64,000 bases of DNA, taken from CAYOWK01 sp964407665 (lineage in GTDB: Bacteria; Pseudomonadota; Alphaproteobacteria; Caulobacterales; Hyphomonadaceae). Shown in pieces: positions 53,207-61,470 of the stretch (within the stretch, counting starts at the first letter, position 1; each line of letters begins with the position of its first letter). The notes beneath the pieces were generated by a model that saw only the letters and a list, made by a program, of their open reading frames with translations, did not search any database and was not told the origin of the DNA. The stretch covers positions 1-64,000 of the forward strand of contig CAYOWK010000015.1 in assembly GCA_964407665.1 (NCBI GenBank), written 5' to 3'. Made by a program: the position numbers and the translations under genes.

Positions 53207-53331
53207 CGTGTCCGGTTTCAACGGCTTCAGGGGAGCCAGATTGCAGGTCCCGCGATCTTGCCGAACGGCGCTATCGGGCGGCCGGCAGCTCAGCAGGTCA
53301 ATGAAAGGGCGGGATGTGACCCGTCGAAACG

Positions 53332-53362
53332 ACAAAGGCCGGAGCTTGCGCTCCGGCCTTTG
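53332..53362 (-). terminator. Hairpin after the cytochrome/copper-oxygenase fusion gene
   Basis: CAAAGGCCGGAGC and GCTCCGGCCTTTG form a 13-bp stem around TTGC, 24 bases past the stop of the minus-strand fusion gene. There is no long T-run on either side, so it may be a weak or bidirectional terminator. Confidence 0.65.
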
Positions 53363-53385
53363 CTAGTCTGGAAGGATCCTGGAAC

Positions 53386-55404
53386 CTAGAGGTCCGGGGT
53401 TTCCTGTTCCTGGCGGGCCATCTCGCGGCCGATGCCGGCGCCCATCAGTTCGGCGCGGTCAAGACCGCCGTTGTTGTCCTTGTCCAGCGCCTTGAAGTTA
53501 CCCTTCATGCGGGCCATCGGGCCTTTCAGCTCGGCGACCTGGACCAGGCCGTCGGCGTTGTCGTCCAGCGCGCCGATCGTGCGCGACTGCATCAGGCCGT
53601 TCTGGAGGTCGTTCCGGATGTTCGACGAGGTCTCGTCAGCCCAGCGGTAGTTGACCCGGAAGTACATCATCTCTTCGTGGGTCTGCTCACCCCAGGTGAC
53701 GTTGATCGTCGGGTCCGGGTTGGCCAGGTTGTTCTTCGAGTTGTCGTAGACCCACGTTGCGACCAGCTTGGTGCCGGCTTTCACGAGGACCGGGGTTTCC
53801 GGATCGTAGTCGCGCTGCCAGTTGAAGTCGTACTTGGGCAGCGAGAGGAGCATTTCCTCGGTGCCGTCCGGCTTGACCGCTTTCAGCTCGACGTTCGCGC
53901 CGCGGTAGTGGGCGTGCGGGTAGAGCGTGTAGAGGTAGGCGTCGGCCGGGAACTCGAGGTAGGCGATTTCCTTGTGACGGGCTTCGCCAGCCGGGATCGA
54001 GAGAGCGAAGTCGCCGATGACGGCGGAGCGCTTCACGTATTCCGGGGCCTTGTCGAGGAAGTAGAACCCGATCTGGGTCTTGTCGGTCACGGCCTTGCCG
54101 AAGGTCGTGTAGTGCATGGAGAAGTTCAGCCAGCCGCCAGCGGGGATGGGGGCGCCCGAACCTTCCGGCATGACCTGGGCTTCGGCGCCCGGCGTGTACG
54201 AGCCGACGGAACCGCCGGGGAGGCGGGCCTTCAGTTTCGGGTCAGCCGAGTGGTTCGACGTGACGTGGTGAACGGCCTGGCGGCTGCCGGGCTTGATCGA
54301 CACGGCGCGGAGCCACTTGTCTTCGTTGAAGGGGTTGGCGACGCGCGGGTTGTCGTACTCGAGGATGCCGGAGGCCGGCACTTCGTACGGGGGCAGCTCG
54401 ACGATGTAGTCGGGCTTGCCGAGCGATTCCGGCCACTCGGACGCGGGCTTCACTTTTTCCTTCAGGATGTCAGCGCCTTCGCCACGCGGAGCGCCGGCTT
54501 CGATCCAGTGCACGAGGGTCTTGGTCTGCTTCGGCGTCAGGCCCTGGTCGTGCTTGAACTTGCCGATATGCGGATCGGCGAAGAACGGAGGCATGCGGTC
54601 GGTGCGAACCGACTCGCGGATCATCGGGGCGAAGCCCTTGACCACTTCGTAGCTGTTCATCGCGAACGGAGCGATGCCGCCATCAGCGTGGCAGGACACG
54701 CACTTGTCCATGATGATCGGAGCAACGTCCTTGGCGTAGGAAATGTTCACGAACTCGGCGCGGCGATCACGCTCCGGGAAGGCGATCGATTTGCCGGCCT
54801 TGATGTCGACGCGGGCGGTCTTCACTTCGGCGCCGGTCATGACGGCGTCCAGCGCGCTGGCGGCGTAGGCGGTCTTGGCCTTGGCTTTGACGTTCGGCGA
54901 GGACTTGGAGAAGCGGTCGTCGAGCGGGCCATGGTAGGCGACGTTCCAGGTCTTCGTGTTGAACACGAAGACTTCGCCGTCGCGCTTCACGCCGAGGCTT
55001 TCGCCAACCAGCTGGTTCTCGTCGAGCATGACGGGAACGGTGACGCCGAGCTTCTTCATCTCGGCGGCGACCTGCTCACGCTTCACGCCGAGCTCGGAGT
55101 TCATCATCAGGAAGACGACGCCCTTGGCCTTGTAGGCGTCGGCAAGCTTCTGGAATTCCTGGGCGGCGGCCTGGGAGACCTTCGAGCCGTTCGACTGGGT
55201 CATCACGACCACGGCCGGGCTGTTCCGGTAGTAGTACAGCTCCTGGTACATCCGGTTGTGGTCGGTGAGCTGGAAGTTGTCCGCACGAGCCGGAACCTGG
55301 ATCTCACCGGCGGCGGGCGCCGGCGAGGCAATGGCCTGGACAGCCGCGAGGCCGCCTACGCCGATGACTGCGGCGACCGCTGTCGACAGCAGAATTCTTC
55401 TCAT
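53386..55404 (-). CDS. Exported redoxin-like / cytochrome c / PHM-like copper / EF-hand fusion protein
   Basis: A 672-residue multidomain periplasmic protein with a signal peptide (1-~27). Residues ~45-185 have a redoxin-like fold pattern but no cysteine at the active-site turn (QSNGSKVS, 70-77). The heme c site is Cys235-Val-Ser-Cys238-His239, with Met271 a likely axial ligand. Residues ~340-590 resemble ascorbate-dependent copper monooxygenases: candidate copper ligands His379-His380, His431, His497 and His499 (PHAHYRG), and Met579 or Met580. Two EF-hand loops follow at 614-625 and 641-652. The only two cysteines hold the heme. Substrate unknown; an oxygenase or electron-transfer role is inference. 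Confidence 0.82.
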   Translation of the reverse strand: MRRILLSTAVAAVIGVGGLAAVQAIASPAPAAGEIQVPARADNFQLTDHNRMYQELYYYRNSPAVVVMTQSNGSKVSQAAAQEFQKLADAYKAKGVVFLMMNSELGVKREQVAAEMKKLGVTVPVMLDENQLVGESLGVKRDGEVFVFNTKTWNVAYHGPLDDRFSKSSPNVKAKAKTAYAASALDAVMTGAEVKTARVDIKAGKSIAFPERDRRAEFVNISYAKDVAPIIMDKCVSCHADGGIAPFAMNSYEVVKGFAPMIRESVRTDRMPPFFADPHIGKFKHDQGLTPKQTKTLVHWIEAGAPRGEGADILKEKVKPASEWPESLGKPDYIVELPPYEVPASGILEYDNPRVANPFNEDKWLRAVSIKPGSRQAVHHVTSNHSADPKLKARLPGGSVGSYTPGAEAQVMPEGSGAPIPAGGWLNFSMHYTTFGKAVTDKTQIGFYFLDKAPEYVKRSAVIGDFALSIPAGEARHKEIAYLEFPADAYLYTLYPHAHYRGANVELKAVKPDGTEEMLLSLPKYDFNWQRDYDPETPVLVKAGTKLVATWVYDNSKNNLANPDPTINVTWGEQTHEEMMYFRVNYRWADETSSNIRNDLQNGLMQSRTIGALDDNADGLVQVAELKGPMARMKGNFKALDKDNNGGLDRAELMGAGIGREMARQEQETPDL

Positions 55405-55584
55405 GCGTCTTTCTCCCTAAGACTTGGCCAAGACCGGAGCGGCCGAATTCGCCGACTTCCGGATAGTGTAATTGCAGTTTTGACTATCCGCCGGACCGCC
55501 CGAACCGTCAACGCTGACGGTCCCGATTGACGTAGCGGAAAGAGGCGAAATCCTCTCACGTTCTCGCGAACGCATCCCTATAAC

Positions 55585-55612
55585 AAAATGGCCCAGCAAG
55601 AGCTGGGCCATT
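55585..55612 (-). terminator. Intrinsic terminator after the molybdenum hydroxylase genes
   Basis: On the minus strand AATGGCCCAGC and GCTGGGCCATT make an 11-bp stem with a four-base loop, followed by TT. It lies 24 bases past the stop at 55636. Confidence 0.8.
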
Positions 55613-55635
55613 CCGTGAACGTAACTTGCTTTACG

Positions 55636-57942
55636 CTAGGCCCATTTGAGCTCTGCGGCATTGACCGGAAGCGACCGGATTCGCTTGCCCGTCGCCGCGA
55701 AGATCGCGTTGGCGACGGCCGGGAGCACCGGCGGAAGGGCGGGTTCGCCAAGACCGGTCGGCGAGTTCTCCGTGATGTGGAAATGGTTGTCGATCTGCGG
55801 AGCTTCGTTGATGCGAATCAGCGGCATGTCGAAGAAGTTCGACTGGACCGTGCGGCCCTTGTCGAACGTGATCTGCTGACGCATTTCGCCGATGCCGTCG
55901 ATGATCGATCCCTGCACCTGGTTGTGGGCCCCGGTAGGGTTGATGATCTGGCTGCCGACATCGCCGACGTTCCAGACCTTAAGAACCTTCCACTGGCCCG
56001 TGGGCTCGACCTTAACCTTCGCGACCTGGGCGAAATATCCCTGGTGCGAGTAGTAGAAGGCCACACCCATGCCCGTGCCCTTCGGCAGGGAGGCGCGATT
56101 CGCCCAGCCGGACCGTTCGCCAACCAGACGGACGACATCGGCCATCCGCTTGGGGTCCATGCCGCGGCGGGCCCCGGCGGCCGGAGCCGCCGTGGGCTCG
56201 GCGAGGAGCTCGAGACGGAACTGGAGGGGGTCCTTGCCGGCCGCAAGCGCGACTTCGTCCATGAAGCTCTGGTAGACGAAGCAGACGGCGTTCGACGTCG
56301 GCGCCCGGAGAGGCCCCGTGGGCATGCCCGCCATGATCAGCGACTGGTCGTAGCTGTGGTTGGGGATCTGCGTTGCGGGGAATTCCTGCGCCGGCAGGTT
56401 GGCGCTGGCGAGAACGGCCAGCTGGCCCTTGGCGTCCGGACGACCAAACGAAACGAAGTGGTTCGTCAGGGCGGTCAGCTTGCCCGATGCGTCGAGGCCG
56501 GCCTTGAAGTTGTGGTAGGCGCCCGGACGGTACGGATCGTGAGCGATGTCCTGCTCACGCGTCCAGACCAGTTTGACCGGGATGTTTCCGGCCTGCTTCG
56601 AGATCGCGGCCGCCTCGACCGCATAATCGTTGTCGAGGCGCCGGCCGAAGCCGCCGCCGCAACGGATCATGTGGATGGTGATCTTGTCTTTCGGAACGCC
56701 AAGCGCGGTGGCGATCAGGCTGAAGGCGCCGCTGGCGCCGAGATCCGGCCGCTGGGTCGGGGCCCAGACCTCAACCGTGCCGTCGGGCTTCGCATGCGCC
56801 GTGCAGTTCATCGGCTCCAGCGGAGCGTGGGCGAGGAACGGGTAGGCGTAGCTGGCTTCCACGACCTTGGCGGCGGCCTTGAGCGCCGCTGCGGCGTCGC
56901 CGGCCTTGGACACGTTGGACTGCGGAGCCGCTTTCGCGAGTTCAGCGGCCTTGGTGTGGAACGCTGCAGTCGAGTCGTCCTTCGACGGACCTTCATCCCA
57001 GACAACGTTCAGTTTTTTGGCGGCTTCCTTGGCGATCCACCAGTTGTCCGAGAGAATGGCGATACCGTCGAGCAGACCCATCTTGGTCGGCAGCGGGCCG
57101 TTCTCGCGCACGATGAAGCAGTCCGAAACGCCCGGCAGGGCCTTGATCTCGTCGACGTTGGCCGAAACGACCTTGCCGCCGAAGACGGGGCATTTCACGA
57201 AGTTCGCGTACTTCATGCCCGGGACGGTGACGTCGATGCCGAAGATGGGTTCGCCGCGAACGATGCGGGGGGCGTCCCACTGGATGACGGACTTGCCGAT
57301 GATGCGGAAGTCCTTGCTGTCTTTCAGTTTGAGGGCGTCGACGACGGCCTTCTCGGGCGCGGGGAGGGTGGCGGCGGCTTCGGCGAGCTCGCCATAACCG
57401 ATCGTCCGGTTCGAGGCCGCGTGCTTCACGACGGAGGGACCGGTGGTCAGGTCTGCAACCGGAACCGACCATTTGGCAGCGGCGGCCTGAAGCATCAGGA
57501 GACGGGTCGTGGCGCCAACCTGACGCAGCGGAATCCAGTGGTTAGGCGTGGCGAACGAGCCGCCAGCGATCTGGGTGCCGTACTTTGCCTGATCCGCATC
57601 GGCCTGGGCGATCTCGACCTTGGCCCAGTCAGCGTCCATTTCCTCGGCGATCAGCATGGGCAGCATCGTCTTGATGCCCTGGCCGATCTCGGGGTTCTTG
57701 TTGACGATCCGGATGGTTCCGTCGGCGCCGACCGACACGAACACGCTGAGATCGACCATTTTCGCCGGAGCCTTCGGCTCGGCGGCGCCGGCTGTGCCGC
57801 CATCGGTCGGATCGACAGGCGTGGCGCAGGCGACGGTCATGGCGAGCATGACGCCGCCGCCGGCGGCGGCGGTGATCTTCAGGAACGACCGGCGCGACGG
57901 GTCGATAGATTTCTCGGCGCGATCAAAGATATCGAGGGGCAT
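55636..57942 (-). CDS. Molybdenum hydroxylase large subunit (isoquinoline 1-oxidoreductase beta/xanthine dehydrogenase family)
   Basis: A 768-residue molybdopterin-cytosine-dinucleotide-type large subunit. The N-terminus has a twin-arginine signal (SRRSFLK, 16-22) followed by a hydrophobic stretch ending VACAT, so it is exported folded. The duplicated aldehyde-oxidase-like halves and the C-terminal GLGEPALPPV segment with the catalytic glutamate are visible. It pairs with the 2Fe-2S subunit upstream (3-base gap). Substrate could be an aldehyde or N-heterocycle. Confidence 0.92.
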   Translation of the reverse strand: MPLDIFDRAEKSIDPSRRSFLKITAAAGGGVMLAMTVACATPVDPTDGGTAGAAEPKAPAKMVDLSVFVSVGADGTIRIVNKNPEIGQGIKTMLPMLIAEEMDADWAKVEIAQADADQAKYGTQIAGGSFATPNHWIPLRQVGATTRLLMLQAAAAKWSVPVADLTTGPSVVKHAASNRTIGYGELAEAAATLPAPEKAVVDALKLKDSKDFRIIGKSVIQWDAPRIVRGEPIFGIDVTVPGMKYANFVKCPVFGGKVVSANVDEIKALPGVSDCFIVRENGPLPTKMGLLDGIAILSDNWWIAKEAAKKLNVVWDEGPSKDDSTAAFHTKAAELAKAAPQSNVSKAGDAAAALKAAAKVVEASYAYPFLAHAPLEPMNCTAHAKPDGTVEVWAPTQRPDLGASGAFSLIATALGVPKDKITIHMIRCGGGFGRRLDNDYAVEAAAISKQAGNIPVKLVWTREQDIAHDPYRPGAYHNFKAGLDASGKLTALTNHFVSFGRPDAKGQLAVLASANLPAQEFPATQIPNHSYDQSLIMAGMPTGPLRAPTSNAVCFVYQSFMDEVALAAGKDPLQFRLELLAEPTAAPAAGARRGMDPKRMADVVRLVGERSGWANRASLPKGTGMGVAFYYSHQGYFAQVAKVKVEPTGQWKVLKVWNVGDVGSQIINPTGAHNQVQGSIIDGIGEMRQQITFDKGRTVQSNFFDMPLIRINEAPQIDNHFHITENSPTGLGEPALPPVLPAVANAIFAATGKRIRSLPVNAAELKWA

Positions 57943-57945
57943 GGA

Positions 57946-58425
57946 TCAGACCTCGCGGGTGTCGGTGGCGGGCAGTCCGGCGGCCGTCTTGATGGCCTCC
58001 CGGATGCGAACATAGGTGGCGCAGCGGCAGAGGTTCCCCTGCATGGCCGCGTCGATCTGGGCGTCTGTGGGCTTCGGCGTCGCCGTCAGCAGCGCCGTGG
58101 CGGCCATGATCTGGCCGGCCTGGCAGTAGCCGCACTGCATGACGTCCACGTCGAGCCAGGCTTTCTGGACGGCCTGACCCACGGGGGTCTGGCTGACGCC
58201 CTCGATTGTGGTCACGCGCTTGCCGCCGACGCTGGACACGGGCGTCACGCAGGCCCGGACAACCTGTCCGTCGAGGTGAACCGTGCATGCGCCACAGGCG
58301 GACACGCCGCAGCCGAACTTCGCCCCTTTCAGGCCGACCGTGTCCCGCAACGCCCACAGCAGGGGCATGTCGCCTGGTACATCGACCGTTTCGGTCTTTC
58401 CATTCACGTTGAGTGTAAACGCCAT
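57946..58425 (-). CDS. Molybdenum hydroxylase 2Fe-2S small subunit
   Basis: A 159-residue iron-sulfur subunit. Plant-type 2Fe-2S cysteines are Cys39, Cys44, Cys47 and Cys59 (FGCGVSACGACTVH). The second cluster in the helical C-domain uses Cys98, Cys101, Cys133 and Cys135 (QCGYCQAGQ, LCRCATYVRIR). It has no signal of its own, so it would be co-exported with the Tat-signalled large subunit. The ATG at 58425 fits the family start. Confidence 0.94.
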   Translation of the reverse strand: MAFTLNVNGKTETVDVPGDMPLLWALRDTVGLKGAKFGCGVSACGACTVHLDGQVVRACVTPVSSVGGKRVTTIEGVSQTPVGQAVQKAWLDVDVMQCGYCQAGQIMAATALLTATPKPTDAQIDAAMQGNLCRCATYVRIREAIKTAAGLPATDTREV

Positions 58426-58728
58426 TGCTTGAGCTCCGCGGGCGTTTGCGGGAGTGCGAGCCTCCCGGTCTTCCGCCCTGATCTTGTGTACCCGCGACGC
58501 ATCTCGCTCCGGCAAAGCCAGAGCGCGCCTCCTGCGACTGCATAGCGCGGCTGATGGTCAACGCCAACGGATGGCGACGCGAGCGGAGAGATTACCGACA
58601 GTTTTCGGCAACACGCTTGCGCGAGTAGGTGCGTTTCTGCGAGGCATTCGCACAAAACGGGCTCAAACAAGAGGAACGCTGTACGCACCGAAACATGACG
58701 CACCCGATCGACGGGCGGTCAGGCCGGG
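58426..58728. other. Intergenic gap between cytochrome c and the small subunit
   Basis: About 300 bp without a supportable gene. It must hold the promoter of the two hydroxylase genes unless they are read from the cytochrome gene upstream. Frames crossing it have no start signals. I see no clear hairpin or known operator. Confidence 0.5.
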
Positions 58729-59076
58729 CTACTGGCCGGCCGGCGTCTGGATCGTCCGGATGTACGCCACCACGTCGCGCGCATGGTTTCCGCCGAAATA
58801 GAAGCGCGGCATTTCGAGGTGGCGGATGGCGACAGCGTTCTCGAGATCGCTCGCCAGCCTGTCGGGATCGTAGCTGGCCAGAACCGTCCGCAGCGGCGGG
58901 GCGACGGGAGACGGGCTGGCGCCGGTCGCGCCGATCGCGTGACAGGACGCGCAGAGTTCGCCAGCCACCTTCTGGCCCTCGACCGGATCGCCCGGCGGCG
59001 GGGTCGCGGGCGCGCTGGCGCAAGCGGTCAGAGCCAAGGCTGTCAGCGCGGACAGTAGACGGATGGGGAAGGCCAT
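58729..59076 (-). CDS. Cytochrome c lipoprotein
   Basis: A 115-residue class I cytochrome c. The lipobox LTAC gives lipidated Cys19, then a Pro-rich linker and the heme site Cys42-Ala-Ser-Cys45-His46. The likely axial methionine is in HLEMPRFYF near 86-94. It lies upstream of the hydroxylase genes on the same strand and is a natural electron acceptor for them, which is inference from position and family habit. Confidence 0.88.
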   Translation of the reverse strand: MAFPIRLLSALTALALTACASAPATPPPGDPVEGQKVAGELCASCHAIGATGASPSPVAPPLRTVLASYDPDRLASDLENAVAIRHLEMPRFYFGGNHARDVVAYIRTIQTPAGQ

Positions 59077-59165
59077 GGCGAACTCCTTGTCCGTTCAGGG
59101 TCGGCCGAGCGCGCGCGCGCCGCATTGAGGCGGGTCAATCCTGGCGGGAGAGTTGCGGGGCCGTC

Positions 59166-59591
59166 CTATCTGGCTGGCTGGGCGATCGCGCGGCGGCCCA
59201 TGAGAGCCAGGGTGGCGTTCCGGCCGGCCCGCATGACCGGATAGAGGAGGCGGGTCAGGCGCGGGGACGCGAAGATTCTGGAGACCAGTCCGTTGAAGAG
59301 ACCCGATCCCGTGCTCATCAGCGACAGCCGGTGGACGCAGTCGGCGCCGGAGTAGACCTCGCCGTGCATTACCAGCGCCATTTCCTCGTTGAGATCGACG
59401 CCGCGGGCGCGGACGTAATCCACCACGGGGTGCGGATCGCGGGCGTTCAGAGGCTTCACCGGCCCGATCGCTGCGCGAAGCCGCATCAGCTTCACGAACT
59501 GGGTGCAGAAGGGGCAGTCGCCGTCATAGACGACCCAGGTGACCGAGGTATCGAAGCCGGGCGTTTCGGCAGGGCGGGCGTCAGCGGACAT
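59166..59591 (-). CDS. DCC family thiol-disulfide oxidoreductase (DUF393)
   Basis: A 141-residue protein with the family motif YDGDCPFCTQFVKLMR (22-37), redox Cys26 and Cys29, and a conserved tail with HRLSLM and RNATLALMGRR. DCC proteins have a thioredoxin-like fold. They commonly sit beside HTTM (vitamin K carboxylase-like) membrane proteins, as here: its start lies inside the end of the next gene upstream. Function not established. Confidence 0.88.
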   Translation of the reverse strand: MSADARPAETPGFDTSVTWVVYDGDCPFCTQFVKLMRLRAAIGPVKPLNARDPHPVVDYVRARGVDLNEEMALVMHGEVYSGADCVHRLSLMSTGSGLFNGLVSRIFASPRLTRLLYPVMRAGRNATLALMGRRAIAQPAR

Positions 59592-61239
59592 CGTAGTGCT
59601 CCGTATCTCTCTTCAGGACACGTTTCTGTACGCGTCCGTCCTTCATCGAGTGGCAGACGGACTCCATCACCAGATTATACCCGGTCACCCGGTCGAGGCT
59701 CAGTGCATTGAACGGCTGATACAGGAACGGATTGCTCGGGTGGTGATGGGCGTGCAGGTACCAGAGCCCGCGACCCACCGCGTCCTCATGGGACTGCATG
59801 TCGGCGTGATGGTTCCGAAGGAACAGCGCCAGCTGGCGGGTGCGGCGGGCCTTCTGCTCAGGTGTTTCGACTGCGGACTGTTCGTCCAGGCTGGACGGGT
59901 CGGGGCAGGTTCCGCTGAGCTCGTTGCGCTGGACCGAATCCGTCGAGGCGTTCCGGGTGAAGGCGTACTGGCCGGGAACATGGTGAGTCGCCATCATGCC
60001 GTGCTGGACCGAATAGGAGTGGCTGCCGAAGAATGTGCCGGGGACCTTGATGGCCTGACCGTCCTCGGTGACTGCCTCGAAGTAGATCTGGCGGGTTTCC
60101 GCGACATCGAACCACGCGAGCCACGCCGCAGGGTTTATCCCGAGGATCGGCGCGCCCATCAGGATCGTCGCGATGCAGGCGGCCTGTGCGCGCCGGGACA
60201 GGCCCTGCTTGCTGGAGCGGGCGGCCCACCAGACGGTCACGTTGTTCCAGATCCAGGGCCAGAAGAAGAGGCCGCCGAAGATGTAGATGCCGATGTGCAG
60301 AAGGTCGTACAGAATCGACGCCGTCTTCAGCCAGTTCACACGGAGGATGCAGACGATGGCGCCGAGCTGGGCTATCACGATGGTAGCGTTCAGGGGCGAG
60401 TTCAGGAAACCGATGGCGTCGTAGGAGAGCTGGGCGAGCCACGGGATGTGTGCGGTCGGCAGGATGCCGCTCTCGATCGTCTGCGGGATCTGGGTCTGAG
60501 TCTGGTTTTCGAAGATCCAGTACCAGGGCGTGGGGCCTGCGAATAGCTTGGCGACGCCCGACCAGAAGTAGTTGGCAAGGTGCAGGCCGATGCCGACGCC
60601 GACGATCTCGAGCTGCCGGTCAGGCGAGCCCAGCCAGGGATGCAGGCGCGGTCCGAGTTTGGCGACGGCGATGCCGAACACCGAGAGATAGAGCGCCATG
60701 TCGAGCATGTAGCGGATGTCCAGCCATGACATCACCAGCCCGGAAATCTGCTCGACGAGGTGGCGGGCGGAAAACAGGTAGACGACTGCGGGGATCACAA
60801 ACGAGGGGCGGAAGACGCCAAGGACAGCCGCCGCAAGCGCCAGTGGATAGGCCGCCGAGACATAGTGGTGGGCGCGCGCTGCATCGGGGTTGCCGAGCAC
60901 GTAGTGAGGCGCCTCGACCAGGAGCAGAACCGCGATACCGACTGCAGATGCTCGCAGGCAGGCCTTCAGAAGGTCCGTGAAGTCGTTGTAGCGGGCGCGG
61001 GCAAAGGCAAGCGCAACCACGGCGGCCCCAGCCAGCGGCAGATAGATCTTCCAGCTGCCGGGGTCGTAGTAAAATGAATAGAACCGCTGCGTGATGACGT
61101 GCAGCAGCAGCAGCGATCCGCACGCAAAGCCAACGGTTGCGGCTGCGCCGAGGGCGGTGTGACGAGAGATGTTGAGGGCCGGATGGAGGCGGCCCGCCCA
61201 CGCTGACGCGCCGGTGATCACGGTCTGGATAGGCGGCAT
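59581..61239 (-). CDS. HTTM / vitamin K-dependent gamma-carboxylase-like membrane protein
   Basis: A 552-residue polytopic protein with about eight to ten hydrophobic helices over ~28-370, then a ~180-residue soluble tail. FWSGVAKLFAGPTPWYWIF near 222-240 resembles the conserved membrane-region lysine segment of HTTM/VKGC-like proteins. The partner DCC gene overlaps its end by 11 bases. The assignment rests on topology, that segment and the DCC pairing. I choose ATG 61239; the frame opens at 61416. Confidence 0.7.
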   Translation of the reverse strand: MPPIQTVITGASAWAGRLHPALNISRHTALGAAATVGFACGSLLLLHVITQRFYSFYYDPGSWKIYLPLAGAAVVALAFARARYNDFTDLLKACLRASAVGIAVLLLVEAPHYVLGNPDAARAHHYVSAAYPLALAAAVLGVFRPSFVIPAVVYLFSARHLVEQISGLVMSWLDIRYMLDMALYLSVFGIAVAKLGPRLHPWLGSPDRQLEIVGVGIGLHLANYFWSGVAKLFAGPTPWYWIFENQTQTQIPQTIESGILPTAHIPWLAQLSYDAIGFLNSPLNATIVIAQLGAIVCILRVNWLKTASILYDLLHIGIYIFGGLFFWPWIWNNVTVWWAARSSKQGLSRRAQAACIATILMGAPILGINPAAWLAWFDVAETRQIYFEAVTEDGQAIKVPGTFFGSHSYSVQHGMMATHHVPGQYAFTRNASTDSVQRNELSGTCPDPSSLDEQSAVETPEQKARRTRQLALFLRNHHADMQSHEDAVGRGLWYLHAHHHPSNPFLYQPFNALSLDRVTGYNLVMESVCHSMKDGRVQKRVLKRDTEHYDVR

Positions 61240-61256
61240 CGTCGCGTCCCGGCAGG

Positions 61257-61279
61257 CAATTGCGGATGGTTTGCAATTG
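61257..61279. promoter_or_regulatory. Inverted repeat upstream of the HTTM-like gene
   Basis: CAATTGC and GCAATTG face each other across nine bases, 17 bases before the ATG at 61239. The left arm is itself within the palindrome GCAATTGC. An operator for a dimeric regulator is possible. In the 231-base gap to the next gene there is also a run of eight or more G near 61448. Confidence 0.3.
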
Positions 61280-61470
61280 AGGCGCCGCAGGGGATGCAGG
61301 CCCTCGACGATCCTGCGATGGTTACCGGCTCGCTGGATTTGGGTGCGTGTAGACTGGATTCCGTCGGCAGGACGCCTGGTCCGAGAGTTAAGACCGTGCG
61401 TCGATGACGCGATCACATGTGCCGCAAATGTCCCGCGATGCGACAGGGCGGGGGGGGAGGCCGCCGCTCG

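Noticed and set aside
55588..58545. A 985-codon open frame on the plus strand
   Set aside because: Antisense to both molybdenum hydroxylase subunits; its translation is Arg/Gly/Asp-rich without domains or start signals.
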